Assembly (NCBI GenBank): GCA_027314645.1
Contig: DAHVAL010000002.1
Span: 62,001 to 126,000, forward strand
Origin: Nitrospirota bacterium
GTDB taxonomy: Bacteria > Nitrospirota > Leptospirillia > Leptospirillales > Leptospirillaceae
Direction of reading: 5' to 3'
Length of the DNA: 64,000 nucleotides
Shown here piece by piece: positions 17,868 to 26,797 of this stretch; position 1 is the stretch's first letter, and each line of letters opens with the position of its first letter. The position numbers were made by a program, and so were the translations under genes. Below the pieces are notes generated by a model. That model made no database searches and was not told the origin of the DNA. It saw nothing but the letters and a program-made list of their open reading frames with translations.

Positions 17868-18823
17868 TACTGAATGGTCTTTCTGAAAAAATCCACGGCA
17901 CGCGCGATCCCTTCCTCGAAGGGAACCTCCAGGGACCAATCTGTCTCTTCGGAGAGACGCTCATGTCCCATGACCCTCGCATCCACATCCGGAAACGGGT
18001 TCGCCTGGTAATGGACCGGATATGTCGATCCGATCACCTTTCCGATCTCCCGGAATATATCTCGATCGCTCTGCAGGACCCCCGATCCCACATGGAAAAT
18101 CCCTTCGGATTCGTTGGAGATGAGATGGAGAATGGCTTCCACGGCGTCATCGATGTATATATAATCCCTTCTCCGCAGGCCGTTGCCAGAAATTGAGGGG
18201 GGATTTTGGGTACTTTTCAAGAGGGTTTGCCGAATCGCGAAACCGATCACCCCCCCTTCCCCGGTAGTCGTTTGTCCGGGCCCATACACCGGTGCAAACC
18301 GGACAATTGTACTCTTCAGAGAAAGAAGCTTTGCAAAACTCTCCAAATAAAACTCGCTCGCGGCATGCGACACGCCGTAGGGAGACAGAGGGTTCACGGG
18401 AAGCTGCGGATCCAAGGGCTCAGACTCTGTTCCAGGGGAGGGAGTCAAAACCTCCCCGGACGAAACGAGAATGATCCTGTGGACTGTCTCCGTCCTGCAT
18501 GCCTGCAGCACTCCAAGGATTCCCCCTACGGTCCGGCGGTAATCCTCCACCGGATCTTCCCAGGAGGTGGAAATGTCATTCTGGCCCGCAATATGGATAT
18601 AAATGGACGGACGAACCTTTTCGAAGAGGCGAACCAAAAACTTCGATTGCTCCAGGTCTCCCTTCACCAGAGAAACATCCTTGTCACGGGATGAGCGAAA
18701 CCCGGTCGAAAGGTTGTCAGCCGCGGAAACGTTGTGCCCCATGCCCGCAAGGGCCCGACCAAGGTGGGAGCCGATGAATCCGGCCCCCCCTCCGATAACA
18801 ATGTTCACATCCTTCCTTTCCAT
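17867..18823 (-). CDS. NAD-dependent epimerase/dehydratase family protein with atypical YxxxH catalytic motif
   Basis: Extended short-chain dehydrogenase of about 318 residues, the sugar-nucleotide epimerase/dehydratase type. The N-terminal Rossmann motif GGGAGFIGSHL binds NAD. HIAGQNDISTSWEDP, VSSGEV and PVYGPGQ match the family. The catalytic pair normally reads YxxxK but here is YGVSH, with histidine (codon CAT) in place of the lysine. The substrate cannot be named. The start is either ATG at 18823 or a GTG five codons later behind GGAAAGGAAGG; both overlap the end of tlyA. Confidence 0.8.
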   Translation of the reverse strand: MERKDVNIVIGGGAGFIGSHLGRALAGMGHNVSAADNLSTGFRSSRDKDVSLVKGDLEQSKFLVRLFEKVRPSIYIHIAGQNDISTSWEDPVEDYRRTVGGILGVLQACRTETVHRIILVSSGEVLTPSPGTESEPLDPQLPVNPLSPYGVSHAASEFYLESFAKLLSLKSTIVRFAPVYGPGQTTTGEGGVIGFAIRQTLLKSTQNPPSISGNGLRRRDYIYIDDAVEAILHLISNESEGIFHVGSGVLQSDRDIFREIGKVIGSTYPVHYQANPFPDVDARVMGHERLSEETDWSLEVPFEEGIARAVDFFRKTIQ

Positions 18824-19548
18824 CGCGCAAGGCAAAAATATTCGAGGTTTCCCTTCCGACCTCGCACATCCGAAGGAGCGATTCCGAAGGGATGCCCTCC
18901 ATGGAGGACCAAATCCGCCAGAAACCGCCTCAACACCTGACCTATGACACCCGAATCCCGAACGACCCCTCCCTTGCCGACCAACCTGGGCGGAGCCTCA
19001 AATTGCGGTTTCACGAGACCGAGAAACCAGCCTCCATTCCTGAGGATCAACGGGACCTGAGGTAGAACGTGCCGCAAAGAAATAAAAGAAAGATCGGCTA
19101 CGACCCCGTCCACGCCATCTTTGGGGATCCAGTCCCCCGGATATCGGACATTGGCCGACTCGATCAGGGTGACCCTTGGATCGGCCCTCAAGCGGCCATC
19201 CATGAGCCCTTTCCCCACATCCACCGAAACGACAGAAGCCGCTCCATGCTTGAGAAGACAGTCGGTAAAGCCGCCCGTAGAGGCGCCGAGATCCAAAAGG
19301 CGTTCACTCGTGACATTGAGAGAAAAGAATTTCAGCGCCCCTTCGAGCTTCAGGCCTCCCCGGCCCACGAACCGGACTTTTCCCATCCCAACGGCGGATG
19401 AGACCCTATCATATTCGGCCCGGACCGCCGGATCGGTCCGGGTCAGAGCGTTTACGCAGATCTTTCCCGACTCGATCAGCCGAATGGCGTCTTCTCGGGA
19501 CTCTGCCCATCCCTTCCGAAGGACAATGACGTCAAGCCGCTCCTTCAC
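18805..19548 (-). CDS. tlyA: TlyA family rRNA (cytidine-2'-O)-methyltransferase / putative hemolysin
   Basis: Predicted rRNA ribose methyltransferase with an S4 RNA-binding domain. Residues 1-60 (MKERLDVIVLRKGWAESREDA) are the S4 fold. The following FtsJ-type domain has the SAM motif LLDLGASTGGFTDCLL. GVVADLSFISLRHVLP and LVKPQFE supply the K-D-K-E type catalytic residues. Length (247) is typical. It lies 18 bases after dxs, as in many genomes. The hemolysin label in older databases is historical. Confidence 0.92.
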   Translation of the reverse strand: MKERLDVIVLRKGWAESREDAIRLIESGKICVNALTRTDPAVRAEYDRVSSAVGMGKVRFVGRGGLKLEGALKFFSLNVTSERLLDLGASTGGFTDCLLKHGAASVVSVDVGKGLMDGRLRADPRVTLIESANVRYPGDWIPKDGVDGVVADLSFISLRHVLPQVPLILRNGGWFLGLVKPQFEAPPRLVGKGGVVRDSGVIGQVLRRFLADLVLHGGHPFGIAPSDVRGRKGNLEYFCLARWKGRM

Positions 19549-19566
19549 GACGACCCCTTGGCCCCT

Positions 19567-21459
19567 TCAATAGACGGAGGCCTGGAGATTCTTTCTCGCC
19601 GTCTCGGCCAGGTGTTCCGGCGTGAGGCCCACCGATTTGCGAAGAATCCCCGGCGCCCCATGCTCGACGTAATGGTCCGGAACCCCGATCTGGCGCACCC
19701 TCACGCGGCCCAGAAGATCCGCCGCCGACAGCACCTCAAGGATGGCCGATCCGATCCCCCCCAGCACCGTCCCCTCTTCCACCGTCACGAACAGCCCGGT
19801 CGTGGGGGCCAGCTGGAGCAGCAGCTCCGTGTCGAGCGGCTTGGCGAAGCGCATGTTGACCACGCCCGCCTCCACCCCTTCCCGGCGCAAGAGTTCGGCC
19901 GCGGCCGTTGCGACCCCCACCATCGCTCCATACGCCAGAAAGACCACATCGCGCCCTTCCGAGATCACTTCGGCCTTGCCGATCGGAAGCGTCTCGAATC
20001 CCGCTTCGAGCGGAACCCCCAGCGCCTCTCCCCGGGGATAGCGCACCGCAATGGGGCCGGGATGATGCAGCGCCGTCCAGAGCATCTTGCGAAGCTCGTT
20101 CTCATCCTTCGGCGCCATGACCGTCATGTTGGGGACATGCCGAAGATAGGCGATGTCGAACACCCCATGGTGGGTCGGCCCATCCTCCCCCACCAGCCCC
20201 CCGCGGTCCATCGCGAACACCACCGGGAGGTTCTGGAGGCAGATGTCATGGACGATCTGGTCGTAGGCGCGCTGGAGAAAGGTGGAATAGATGGCCACCA
20301 CCGGTCGGGCTCCCTGCGCCGCCATCCCGCCGGCCAGGGTGACCGCGTGCTGCTCGGCGATCCCCACGTCCACGAAGCGGTCGGGATACAGCTTGCCGAA
20401 GTCCACCAGGCCGGTCCCTTCCGGCATGGCCGCCGTGATCGCAAAAAGCTCCGGGATCTCCTTGGCGATATCGATCATCGCCTGGGCAAAGATCTTCGTG
20501 TAGGCCGGGTTCCCTCCGGACTTCTTCCGGAACGCCCCGGTCTCCGGATCGAACGGCGGGACCCCATGAAACGCCACCGGACTCTTTTCCGCCGGGGCGT
20601 AGCCCTTCCCCTTGACCGTCCGGACATGGAGCAGAACCGGGCCGGGGCGGTCCTTGATGGCAGACAGCGTGTCCATCAGGAGGGGAAGATCGTGCCCGTC
20701 GATCGGGCCGATGTAGGAGAGCCCCATCTCCTCAAACCACAGCCCGGGGGGGGAGACCATCCCCACGACCTGGCCATGGGCGGCCTTGGCAAACCTGGCC
20801 ATGGAATCCCCGATGACGGGAATGTCCCGGAGAAGCGTCTCCGTCTTCCGGCGGATCTGGTCGATCGCCGGATCGGCGGTCAACCGGGTCAGGTAGGACG
20901 ACAAGGCTCCCACATTTTCCGAGATCGACATGTTGTTGTCGTTCAAGATGACGAGGAGGTTCTTCTTGCGGGCGCCGACCTGGTTTAAGCCTTCCATCGC
21001 CATGCCCGCCGTCAGGGACCCATCCCCCACCACCGCGATGACGTGATAGTCGTCCCCGAGCAGGTCCCGCGCCTCCACCATCCCGAGCGCCGCCGAGACC
21101 GACGTTCCGGCATGCCCGGCCGAAAAGGCATCGTGCAGACTTTCTTCCCGCTTCGGAAACCCGGACAGTCCGTTCCATTGCCGGATCGTGCCCAACCTGG
21201 ACCACCGCCCGGTCAGCATCTTATGCGGGTACGCCTGATGCCCCACATCCCACACGATCCGGTCCCGGGAGGTGTCGTAGATCCGGTGGAGCGCCAGCGT
21301 CAGCTCCACCACCCCCATCCCCCCGCCAAAATGCCCTCCGATCTCGGAGAGAACCCGGACCATCTCCTCCCGTATCTCCTGCGCCAGCGCCGGAAGATCT
21401 CCCTCCGGAAGGGCCTTCACGTCCTCCGGCCCCGTGATGCCTTCGAGCAATGATCCCAT
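19567..21459 (-). CDS. dxs: 1-deoxy-D-xylulose-5-phosphate synthase (Dxs)
   Basis: Thiamine-diphosphate enzyme that condenses pyruvate and glyceraldehyde-3-phosphate, the first step of the MEP isoprenoid pathway. It has 630 residues. Visible motifs are WDVGHQAYPHKMLTGR, the ThDP-binding GDGSLTAGMAMEGLN followed by LNDNNMSIS, and the transketolase pyrimidine domain with GIAEQHAVTLAGG. The ATG at 21459 overlaps the ispA stop by one base, which suits co-regulation of isoprenoid precursor and chain synthesis. The gene is visibly more GC-rich at third positions than its neighbours. Confidence 0.97.
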   Translation of the reverse strand: MGSLLEGITGPEDVKALPEGDLPALAQEIREEMVRVLSEIGGHFGGGMGVVELTLALHRIYDTSRDRIVWDVGHQAYPHKMLTGRWSRLGTIRQWNGLSGFPKREESLHDAFSAGHAGTSVSAALGMVEARDLLGDDYHVIAVVGDGSLTAGMAMEGLNQVGARKKNLLVILNDNNMSISENVGALSSYLTRLTADPAIDQIRRKTETLLRDIPVIGDSMARFAKAAHGQVVGMVSPPGLWFEEMGLSYIGPIDGHDLPLLMDTLSAIKDRPGPVLLHVRTVKGKGYAPAEKSPVAFHGVPPFDPETGAFRKKSGGNPAYTKIFAQAMIDIAKEIPELFAITAAMPEGTGLVDFGKLYPDRFVDVGIAEQHAVTLAGGMAAQGARPVVAIYSTFLQRAYDQIVHDICLQNLPVVFAMDRGGLVGEDGPTHHGVFDIAYLRHVPNMTVMAPKDENELRKMLWTALHHPGPIAVRYPRGEALGVPLEAGFETLPIGKAEVISEGRDVVFLAYGAMVGVATAAAELLRREGVEAGVVNMRFAKPLDTELLLQLAPTTGLFVTVEEGTVLGGIGSAILEVLSAADLLGRVRVRQIGVPDHYVEHGAPGILRKSVGLTPEHLAETARKNLQASVY

Positions 21460-22352
21460 CAGTTCCTTCTTTCTATGATATAGGAAGCAAGATCACGAAG
21501 AGGCTCCCCCTTCATTCCCAAAAGGGCAACCGCCTCATGGGCCTCCTGACGTTTTTCCTCTGCCAGGGCCCGGGCCCGATCCACTCCCACAAGTCCAGGA
21601 TAGGTGTTCTTGTGTTTCCCCGCGTCTTTCCCGATCGCCTTCCCCATTTCCGCCGCCGTCCCTTCAACGTCGAGAAGATCATCCGCGATCTGGAATGCGA
21701 TGCCGATCGCTTCCCCGTAACGGGTCAGGCCGGCCATCTCCGTCTCTCCCGCCCCCCCGAGAAGCGCCCCGATCCGGACGGATGCCCGGAGAAGCGCCCC
21801 GGTTTTATGACGGTGGAGATTTTCAAGCTCCTGGAGCGTGAGAGAGCGCCCTTCCGACACGATATCGAGAAATTGCCCGCCCACCATCCCCGCCAGCCCA
21901 GAGGCCACCGAAAGCTCATAGATGACCGAAATCCTTCGGGAATATGACAGGATACTATCATACACAGGATCCGAGAGCAGGGTAAATGCATGGGTCAAGA
22001 GCGCATCTCCCGCAAGAATAGCGGCCGCCTCTCCGTAAACGACATGATTGGTCGGGCGCCCGCGACGGAGGTCGTCGTTGTCCATCGAGGGCAGATCATC
22101 GTGCACCAGGGAATAGGTGTGAATCAGCTCCAGGGGAAGGACCAGCGGAAGCAAGGGCTCCGAATCCACTCCCAAGGCTTCGATGGTCGCCAGCGCAAGA
22201 ACGGGACGAATGCGTTTTCCACCCGCCAGAAGACTGTAGCGGATCCCTTCCGCCAGGACGCCATACTCACGCCTCGTCTCCTTCTGAAAAAGCAGGTCGA
22301 GCGCCTCGTCAACACGTTTTTTCTGGTGATTCAGATAATCACGGATTTCCAA
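21459..22352 (-). CDS. ispA: Polyprenyl diphosphate synthase, farnesyl/geranylgeranyl type (IspA)
   Basis: Trans-prenyltransferase that condenses isopentenyl diphosphate with allylic primers. Both aspartate-rich motifs are present: first DDLPSMDNDD, second DDLLD, plus GGKRIRP for substrate binding. I set the start at TTG 22352, which has AAGAAAGGA 6 bases upstream and gives 297 residues, the usual length. The longer frame would run into xseB. It sits between xseB and dxs, a common arrangement. Confidence 0.93.
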   Translation of the reverse strand: MEIRDYLNHQKKRVDEALDLLFQKETRREYGVLAEGIRYSLLAGGKRIRPVLALATIEALGVDSEPLLPLVLPLELIHTYSLVHDDLPSMDNDDLRRGRPTNHVVYGEAAAILAGDALLTHAFTLLSDPVYDSILSYSRRISVIYELSVASGLAGMVGGQFLDIVSEGRSLTLQELENLHRHKTGALLRASVRIGALLGGAGETEMAGLTRYGEAIGIAFQIADDLLDVEGTAAEMGKAIGKDAGKHKNTYPGLVGVDRARALAEEKRQEAHEAVALLGMKGEPLRDLASYIIERRN

Positions 22353-22398
22353 TGAGCATCCTTTCTTTAATTGAACTCGCCCAACGGTTTTAGCCCCT

Positions 22399-22683
22399 TC
22401 ATTCCTTTCCGAACGGAACCTCCCGGAGGCTGGCCCCATTTTCGCCTTCTTCCCGGGAGGACGATAGGAGCGTCGTCACCTTTCGGTCCGCCTCCTCCAA
22501 AATCGACTGGCATTCGGCTGAAAGCCGCATCCCTTCCTCAAACAACCCCAAGGACTCTTCCAAAGGACGATCCCCCTGCTCCATCACCCGGACAATTTCT
22601 TCCAGACGTTTCATTTTGTCCTCGAAAGACAGCGGTCCGTCATTCTTTTCCGGAATACGCCCACCCCCATTCTTAGCCATCAT
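22399..22683 (-). CDS. xseB: Exodeoxyribonuclease VII small subunit (XseB)
   Basis: Small helical subunit that assembles on XseA to make exonuclease VII, which degrades single-stranded DNA. The 94-residue product carries the family signature LSFEDKMKRLEEIVRVMEQG and SLGLFEEGMRLSAECQ. The tandem ATGs at 22683 and 22680 follow AAGGAG, and the start overlaps the end of xseA by about 11 bases. It has an extended C-terminal tail of low similarity. Confidence 0.93.
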   Translation of the reverse strand: MMAKNGGGRIPEKNDGPLSFEDKMKRLEEIVRVMEQGDRPLEESLGLFEEGMRLSAECQSILEEADRKVTTLLSSSREEGENGASLREVPFGKE

Positions 22684-24214
22684 GCTCTCCTTTTCCCCGT
22701 CCATTCACCCTTCGATCTTCCTCGGAATGAATCTCTGTCACCTGAAGCGTCATCGACAATCCCGCGGACCTTGCTGAAAGCCTCTCCCCCAAATCAGGTC
22801 TGTTGTCTTGAGAGACAATTCCGCGCCCCTGTTCCCGAAGGAGCAGAAAGAACCCTTTCCCCATCGGACGGGCCGGATCGCCTTCATTGAGACGCCGCAC
22901 GAGCGAGACTTGCCTCTCCGTCAATTCGTCCAGGAAATGACGGACCCCTCTGGACAGGTCGTTCTTCAACACCACGAGGGCGTTTCGCCGGGACCGGATA
23001 TCGACCAGGTTGTCGTGGGAAATCCTCCGATGGAGGAAGTACAGTCTGCTTTTAAATTTGGACAGGAGATCCCGTGCAACCCTTCCTATCGCGCCCCTAT
23101 GCTCCCCCAGATCCCTCGAAATCCGGATCAGGCGGCGGGAGGGATGGACAAGAAGCGACGAACAGCGCCCAAGAGTCCGCCGCCGTTGCTCCAAACGCTC
23201 CTTCAAGCCGGTAACTAGCCTCTCCTGAGCCCGGACCACCACAAGGTGGGAGTGGGACATTCTCCGGGAAAACATTCCGGCGGCCATCTTGAAGTCGAGG
23301 AGGCCTCGCGATCCGTGCTGGATTCTCCCGTTTGCCAGCTCGACCAGGCGCCTCCGGTCCCGGGAGATCGTCTGGAGAACCTGGCGGCCATCAAAAAAAA
23401 GCCTTTTCGCCGCCTCGGTGGGCGTTGCCACCCGAAGATCGGCGGCAAGGTCAGCAACCGTGATGTCCACCTCATGGCCGATCGCCGTGACAACCGGAAC
23501 CGGAGAGGCCAGGATGGCACGGGCCACCTCCTCCCGGTTGAACACCCAAAGGTCCTCCGCCGATCCTCCCCCCCGGGTGATCACCACGACATCGATCCCC
23601 TCCCGGGATGCGGCCAGAGACAGGGCCCGGACGATATCTCCCGCAGCCTCGTCCCCCTGCATCCGCGCGGGGATGACAACGATCGGGATCAGTCGGTTTT
23701 GCTGATCGCAGATTCGGAAAAAATCCCAAATCGCCGCCCCTTGGGGGGACGTGATCACGCCCACCGCCCGAGGAAAGGAGGGGATCGGGCGTTTACGTTC
23801 GGAAGCGAGCAGCCCTTCGCGTTCAAGGATCTCCCTCACCCGGCGAAACTCGAGGTGAAACACACCCAATCCGGCCGGCCCCATGAAATCGGCGACCATC
23901 TGGATTTCCCCCCGAGGTTCGTAGTAGGAAATCCGCCCCCGGACAAGGACCTTGAGCCCATCCACCGGAACAAAGGCGAGGGATTTGGCCGAGCCACGAA
24001 ACATGACTCCTCTCAGGCTGGCCCCGGCATCTTTTAAGGTGAAATAATAATGGCCGGCGGGTTGGGAGAGTTTGACGTTCGAAAGCTCTCCCTCAATTGC
24101 AAGGATCGTCGGGAAGATTCGGTCGATGCCACGCCTGAGGGTGGCGGCGAGTTCAGAAACGGTATAAATCATCTCGGCTTGGGTTACCTGGGGAAGCCCC
24201 TGCCCGTCAGACAT
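22673..24214 (-). CDS. xseA: Exodeoxyribonuclease VII large subunit (XseA)
   Basis: Catalytic subunit of exonuclease VII. It has 513 residues. An N-terminal OB-fold (YTVSELAATLRRGID; IEGELSNVKLSQPAGHYYFTLKD) is followed by the catalytic domain with GVITSPQGAA, ITRGGGSAEDLWVFN and AIGHEVDITVADLAAD. A long coiled-coil C-terminus binds XseB. It is somewhat longer than the E. coli enzyme (456). Its ATG follows the ymdB stop by one base. Confidence 0.95.
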   Translation of the reverse strand: MSDGQGLPQVTQAEMIYTVSELAATLRRGIDRIFPTILAIEGELSNVKLSQPAGHYYFTLKDAGASLRGVMFRGSAKSLAFVPVDGLKVLVRGRISYYEPRGEIQMVADFMGPAGLGVFHLEFRRVREILEREGLLASERKRPIPSFPRAVGVITSPQGAAIWDFFRICDQQNRLIPIVVIPARMQGDEAAGDIVRALSLAASREGIDVVVITRGGGSAEDLWVFNREEVARAILASPVPVVTAIGHEVDITVADLAADLRVATPTEAAKRLFFDGRQVLQTISRDRRRLVELANGRIQHGSRGLLDFKMAAGMFSRRMSHSHLVVVRAQERLVTGLKERLEQRRRTLGRCSSLLVHPSRRLIRISRDLGEHRGAIGRVARDLLSKFKSRLYFLHRRISHDNLVDIRSRRNALVVLKNDLSRGVRHFLDELTERQVSLVRRLNEGDPARPMGKGFFLLLREQGRGIVSQDNRPDLGERLSARSAGLSMTLQVTEIHSEEDRRVNGRGKGEHDG

Positions 24215-24215
24215 C

Positions 24216-25058
24216 CTATCCCTCCGTCTTGACCCGGATTAACCGGACATCCCTTACGCGCCCGGGGTCCTCTTTTCCTTTTGCGGCATCGATGGTCACA
24301 AGAAGCGCACAAAAAAGGGCCAGGCCTTCGGCAACCCGGAACGGCCGCGGGACTTGCGTGCGATACTTCGACAGGGCGGAAGCCGGATCGGCTCCCACGA
24401 TCGACCAAAGGGGACCGGTCATGCCAACATCCCCCACAAACCACATTCCCTTCGGATAGCGGGTCAGATCGTTTGTCTGGACGTGGGTATGGGTTCCGTA
24501 AAGGACGTCGACACGGCCATCGAGATGGAAGGCCAGCGCCTGCTTTTCCCCTGTGGCTTCCGCATGGATATCCACCGCGATGAAATCGGGAGGGGTCGGG
24601 CTCTCGGTAAATTCGGACAAGAGACGGTCGGAGGCGGCAAAGGGGCAATCTGCGGGCCCCATGAAGGTCCGGCCGATCAGATTCGCCACGCCCACACGGA
24701 ATCCGGAGGGAAGCGTATAAATCCGGTGGCCGGAACCCGGACAGGAGGAGGAGTAGTTTTCGGGTCGAAGGAGGCGCGGGTCTTTGACCAGCAGAAACTC
24801 GGCCTCTTTTTGGTCAAAAAGATGATTTCCCGTGGTCACGGCGGTGACACCGAGCTGGAAACATTCGTCCAGTTTTGCAGAGGTCAGGCCTCTCCCTCCC
24901 GCGAGATTTTCAGCGTTTATGAATATCCCGTCGAGGGGGGCCTCTTTGCTCAGGGACCCGATCCCCCATTCCAGGGCGGCTCGTCCCGGACTTCCGAATA
25001 CATCCCCGACAAACAGAAGGCGAACAGGATTTCCGTGGAGCCCCTGATCAGCGGGCAT
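24216..25058 (-). CDS. ymdB: YmdB-like metallophosphoesterase (TIGR00282 family)
   Basis: Binuclear-metal phosphoesterase; in Bacillus the homologue hydrolyses cyclic nucleotides and affects RNase Y-related RNA turnover. The 280-residue product shows GDVFGSPGR at the N-terminus, NAENLAGGRG, TGNHLFDQKE, DIHAEATGEK and YGTHTHVQTND, which hold the metal ligands. It overlaps the 3' end of rny by 11 bases; this rny-ymdB pairing is conserved in Firmicutes and others. The ATG at 25058 is used; a TTG two codons earlier is in frame. Confidence 0.92.
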   Translation of the reverse strand: MPADQGLHGNPVRLLFVGDVFGSPGRAALEWGIGSLSKEAPLDGIFINAENLAGGRGLTSAKLDECFQLGVTAVTTGNHLFDQKEAEFLLVKDPRLLRPENYSSSCPGSGHRIYTLPSGFRVGVANLIGRTFMGPADCPFAASDRLLSEFTESPTPPDFIAVDIHAEATGEKQALAFHLDGRVDVLYGTHTHVQTNDLTRYPKGMWFVGDVGMTGPLWSIVGADPASALSKYRTQVPRPFRVAEGLALFCALLVTIDAAKGKEDPGRVRDVRLIRVKTEG

Positions 25059-26610
25059 ACTCAACGATCCGGTTTTCGCGGATCACGGTCACCTTGATCT
25101 GGCCGGGATAAGTGAGCTCGCTCTCGATCTTCTGGGCAATCCCCTTGGAAATCTCAAGGAGGTCTTGATCACTGACCTGATCCTGGTTCACGATGATCCG
25201 GATTTCTCTCCCTGCCTGAATGGCGTAGGACTTTTCAACCCCCTTGAAGGAGTTGGCGATGGTTTCAAGCTTTTCAAGGCGCTTGACGTAAACGTCGATG
25301 CTTTCTCGGCGTGCCCCTGGACGTGCCGCTGAAATGGCATCCGCCGCCGCAACCAGCACCGATTCCAAGCAGTTTGGTTCGATATCCCCATGATGGGACA
25401 TGATCGCATTCACCACCTGGGAAGACTCTCCAAACTTTTTCGCGGCCTCCCCCCCAAGAGAGGGGTGGGACCCCTCGCCTTCATGGGAAAGGGATTTTCC
25501 GATATCATGCAAAAGGCCCGCCCGTTTCGCGATGCGGGCGTCCAATCCCAAATCATGGGCCATCATCTGGCATAGGTAGGCCACCTCGCGGGCATGGACC
25601 AAATTGTTCTGTCCGTAGCTCGTCCGATATTTAAGACGTCCCAAAAGTTTTAGAATTTCGGGATGGATATCGGTGATTCCAAGTTCGAAGGCAAGCTTTT
25701 CGGCTTCCTCTTTCAACGAGACTTCAAGGTCTTTCTTGACCTTTTCAACGATCTCCTCGATCCGGGCCGGGTGGATCCGTCCATCGGCCAACAGTTGCTC
25801 AAGGGCAAGCCGGGCCACCTCGCGCCTCAACGGGTCAAAACCGGAAATAATGATCGCATCCGGGGTATCGTCGATGATCAGATCGACGCCGGTTGCCGCC
25901 TGAAACGCCCGAATGTTCCGGCCTTCCCGCCCGATCACCCTTCCCTTGACATCATCTGAGGGAATCGGAACGACCGATACGCTGATTTCTGCGACATGTT
26001 CGTTGGAATACCGCTGGATCGCCGATGTCATGACTTCCCGGGCCTTTCGCACTGACTGGTCCCGAACTTCCTGCTCGAGCTTATGGGCGAGCCGGGAGAC
26101 CTCGGGGCGAATCGCAGCCTCTGCATTCTGCATGAGGCGCTCTCGGGCTTCTTCCAGGGTAAGGGACGCGATCTCCTCAAGCCGACGGATCTCCGATTCC
26201 ATCAGGCCCTGGAGTTCCGACTCCTTTTGGGAAACCTTTTGATCCCGGGCCATCAGGGCCTTTTGATCCCGCTCAAATCTTTCCAACGCCTCCGAAAGGT
26301 GCCGGCGAGCCTGTTCAAGTTCTGACTCGCGTCCTTTCAACGACTGCTCGGATTCCTGGATGGCGGCTCTTTTTCGCGAAAAATTTTCTTCGGCTTCGAT
26401 GCGGACCTTGAGCGCCTCTTCGCGGGCTTGAATCCCCGCCTCCATCAGGGCATTCTTTTTCTGCTCTTCAAGGGTTTGCCTATCGGCTTTCATACGTTCT
26501 TCTTCGACAGCAAGGGCACCCGAGCGCTTTCTGGCGGCAAAAGCATACCCTCCTGCGATTCCTGCGAATCCGGCAAGAAACACCAGAACTGCCCAAAGTC
26601 CATATCCCAT
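25048..26610 (-). CDS. rny: Ribonuclease Y (Rny)
   Basis: Membrane-anchored endoribonuclease that starts mRNA decay. The 520-residue product has an N-terminal transmembrane helix (residues 3-25), a long charged coiled coil to about residue 200, and a KH domain (GRVIGREGRNIRAFQ). It ends with an HD domain carrying HDIGKSLSHEGEGSH. The ATG at 26610 is chosen because AAAGGGG lies upstream and the helix then starts directly after it. A TATAAT box and the terminator of rarA precede the gene, so it probably begins a new transcript. Confidence 0.96.
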   Translation of the reverse strand: MGYGLWAVLVFLAGFAGIAGGYAFAARKRSGALAVEEERMKADRQTLEEQKKNALMEAGIQAREEALKVRIEAEENFSRKRAAIQESEQSLKGRESELEQARRHLSEALERFERDQKALMARDQKVSQKESELQGLMESEIRRLEEIASLTLEEARERLMQNAEAAIRPEVSRLAHKLEQEVRDQSVRKAREVMTSAIQRYSNEHVAEISVSVVPIPSDDVKGRVIGREGRNIRAFQAATGVDLIIDDTPDAIIISGFDPLRREVARLALEQLLADGRIHPARIEEIVEKVKKDLEVSLKEEAEKLAFELGITDIHPEILKLLGRLKYRTSYGQNNLVHAREVAYLCQMMAHDLGLDARIAKRAGLLHDIGKSLSHEGEGSHPSLGGEAAKKFGESSQVVNAIMSHHGDIEPNCLESVLVAAADAISAARPGARRESIDVYVKRLEKLETIANSFKGVEKSYAIQAGREIRIIVNQDQVSDQDLLEISKGIAQKIESELTYPGQIKVTVIRENRIVEYAR

Positions 26611-26710
26611 TGTCGCACCCCTTTTCAAAATTCCAGGGACCTTTCCTTGCCCCTCCCGGACAGGGTTGGAACCCCCCCCAAAAAAAATTTTCAAAATTCG
26701 GTATCGCAGT

Positions 26711-26716
26711 ATTATA
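26711..26716 (-). promoter_or_regulatory. -10 box (TATAAT) of the rny transcript
   Basis: A perfect TATAAT on the minus strand, about 100 bases before the rny start and just downstream of the rarA terminator. The -35 region is T-rich with no good match, so the promoter call rests on position and the -10 box. Confidence 0.55.
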
Positions 26717-26731
26717 CACGAATCATCTATG

Positions 26732-26751
26732 AAAAATCCCCGACAGCGGGG
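26732..26751 (-). terminator. Intrinsic terminator after rarA
   Basis: On the minus strand CCCCG-CTGT-CGGGG is followed by ATTTTT. The 5-bp GC stem with a tetraloop and T run is placed about 45 bases after the rarA stop. It separates rarA from the rny transcript. Confidence 0.75.
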
Positions 26752-26797
26752 TCTGTTGGAAAACGTCGGAAAAAAATGGAGAAAAGAAAAATGCGTT

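Noticed and set aside
19558-20988. 476-codon open frame on the plus strand
   Set aside because: It is the reverse of dxs; its sequence is Arg/His/Pro-rich with no domain, an effect of high GC at third positions.
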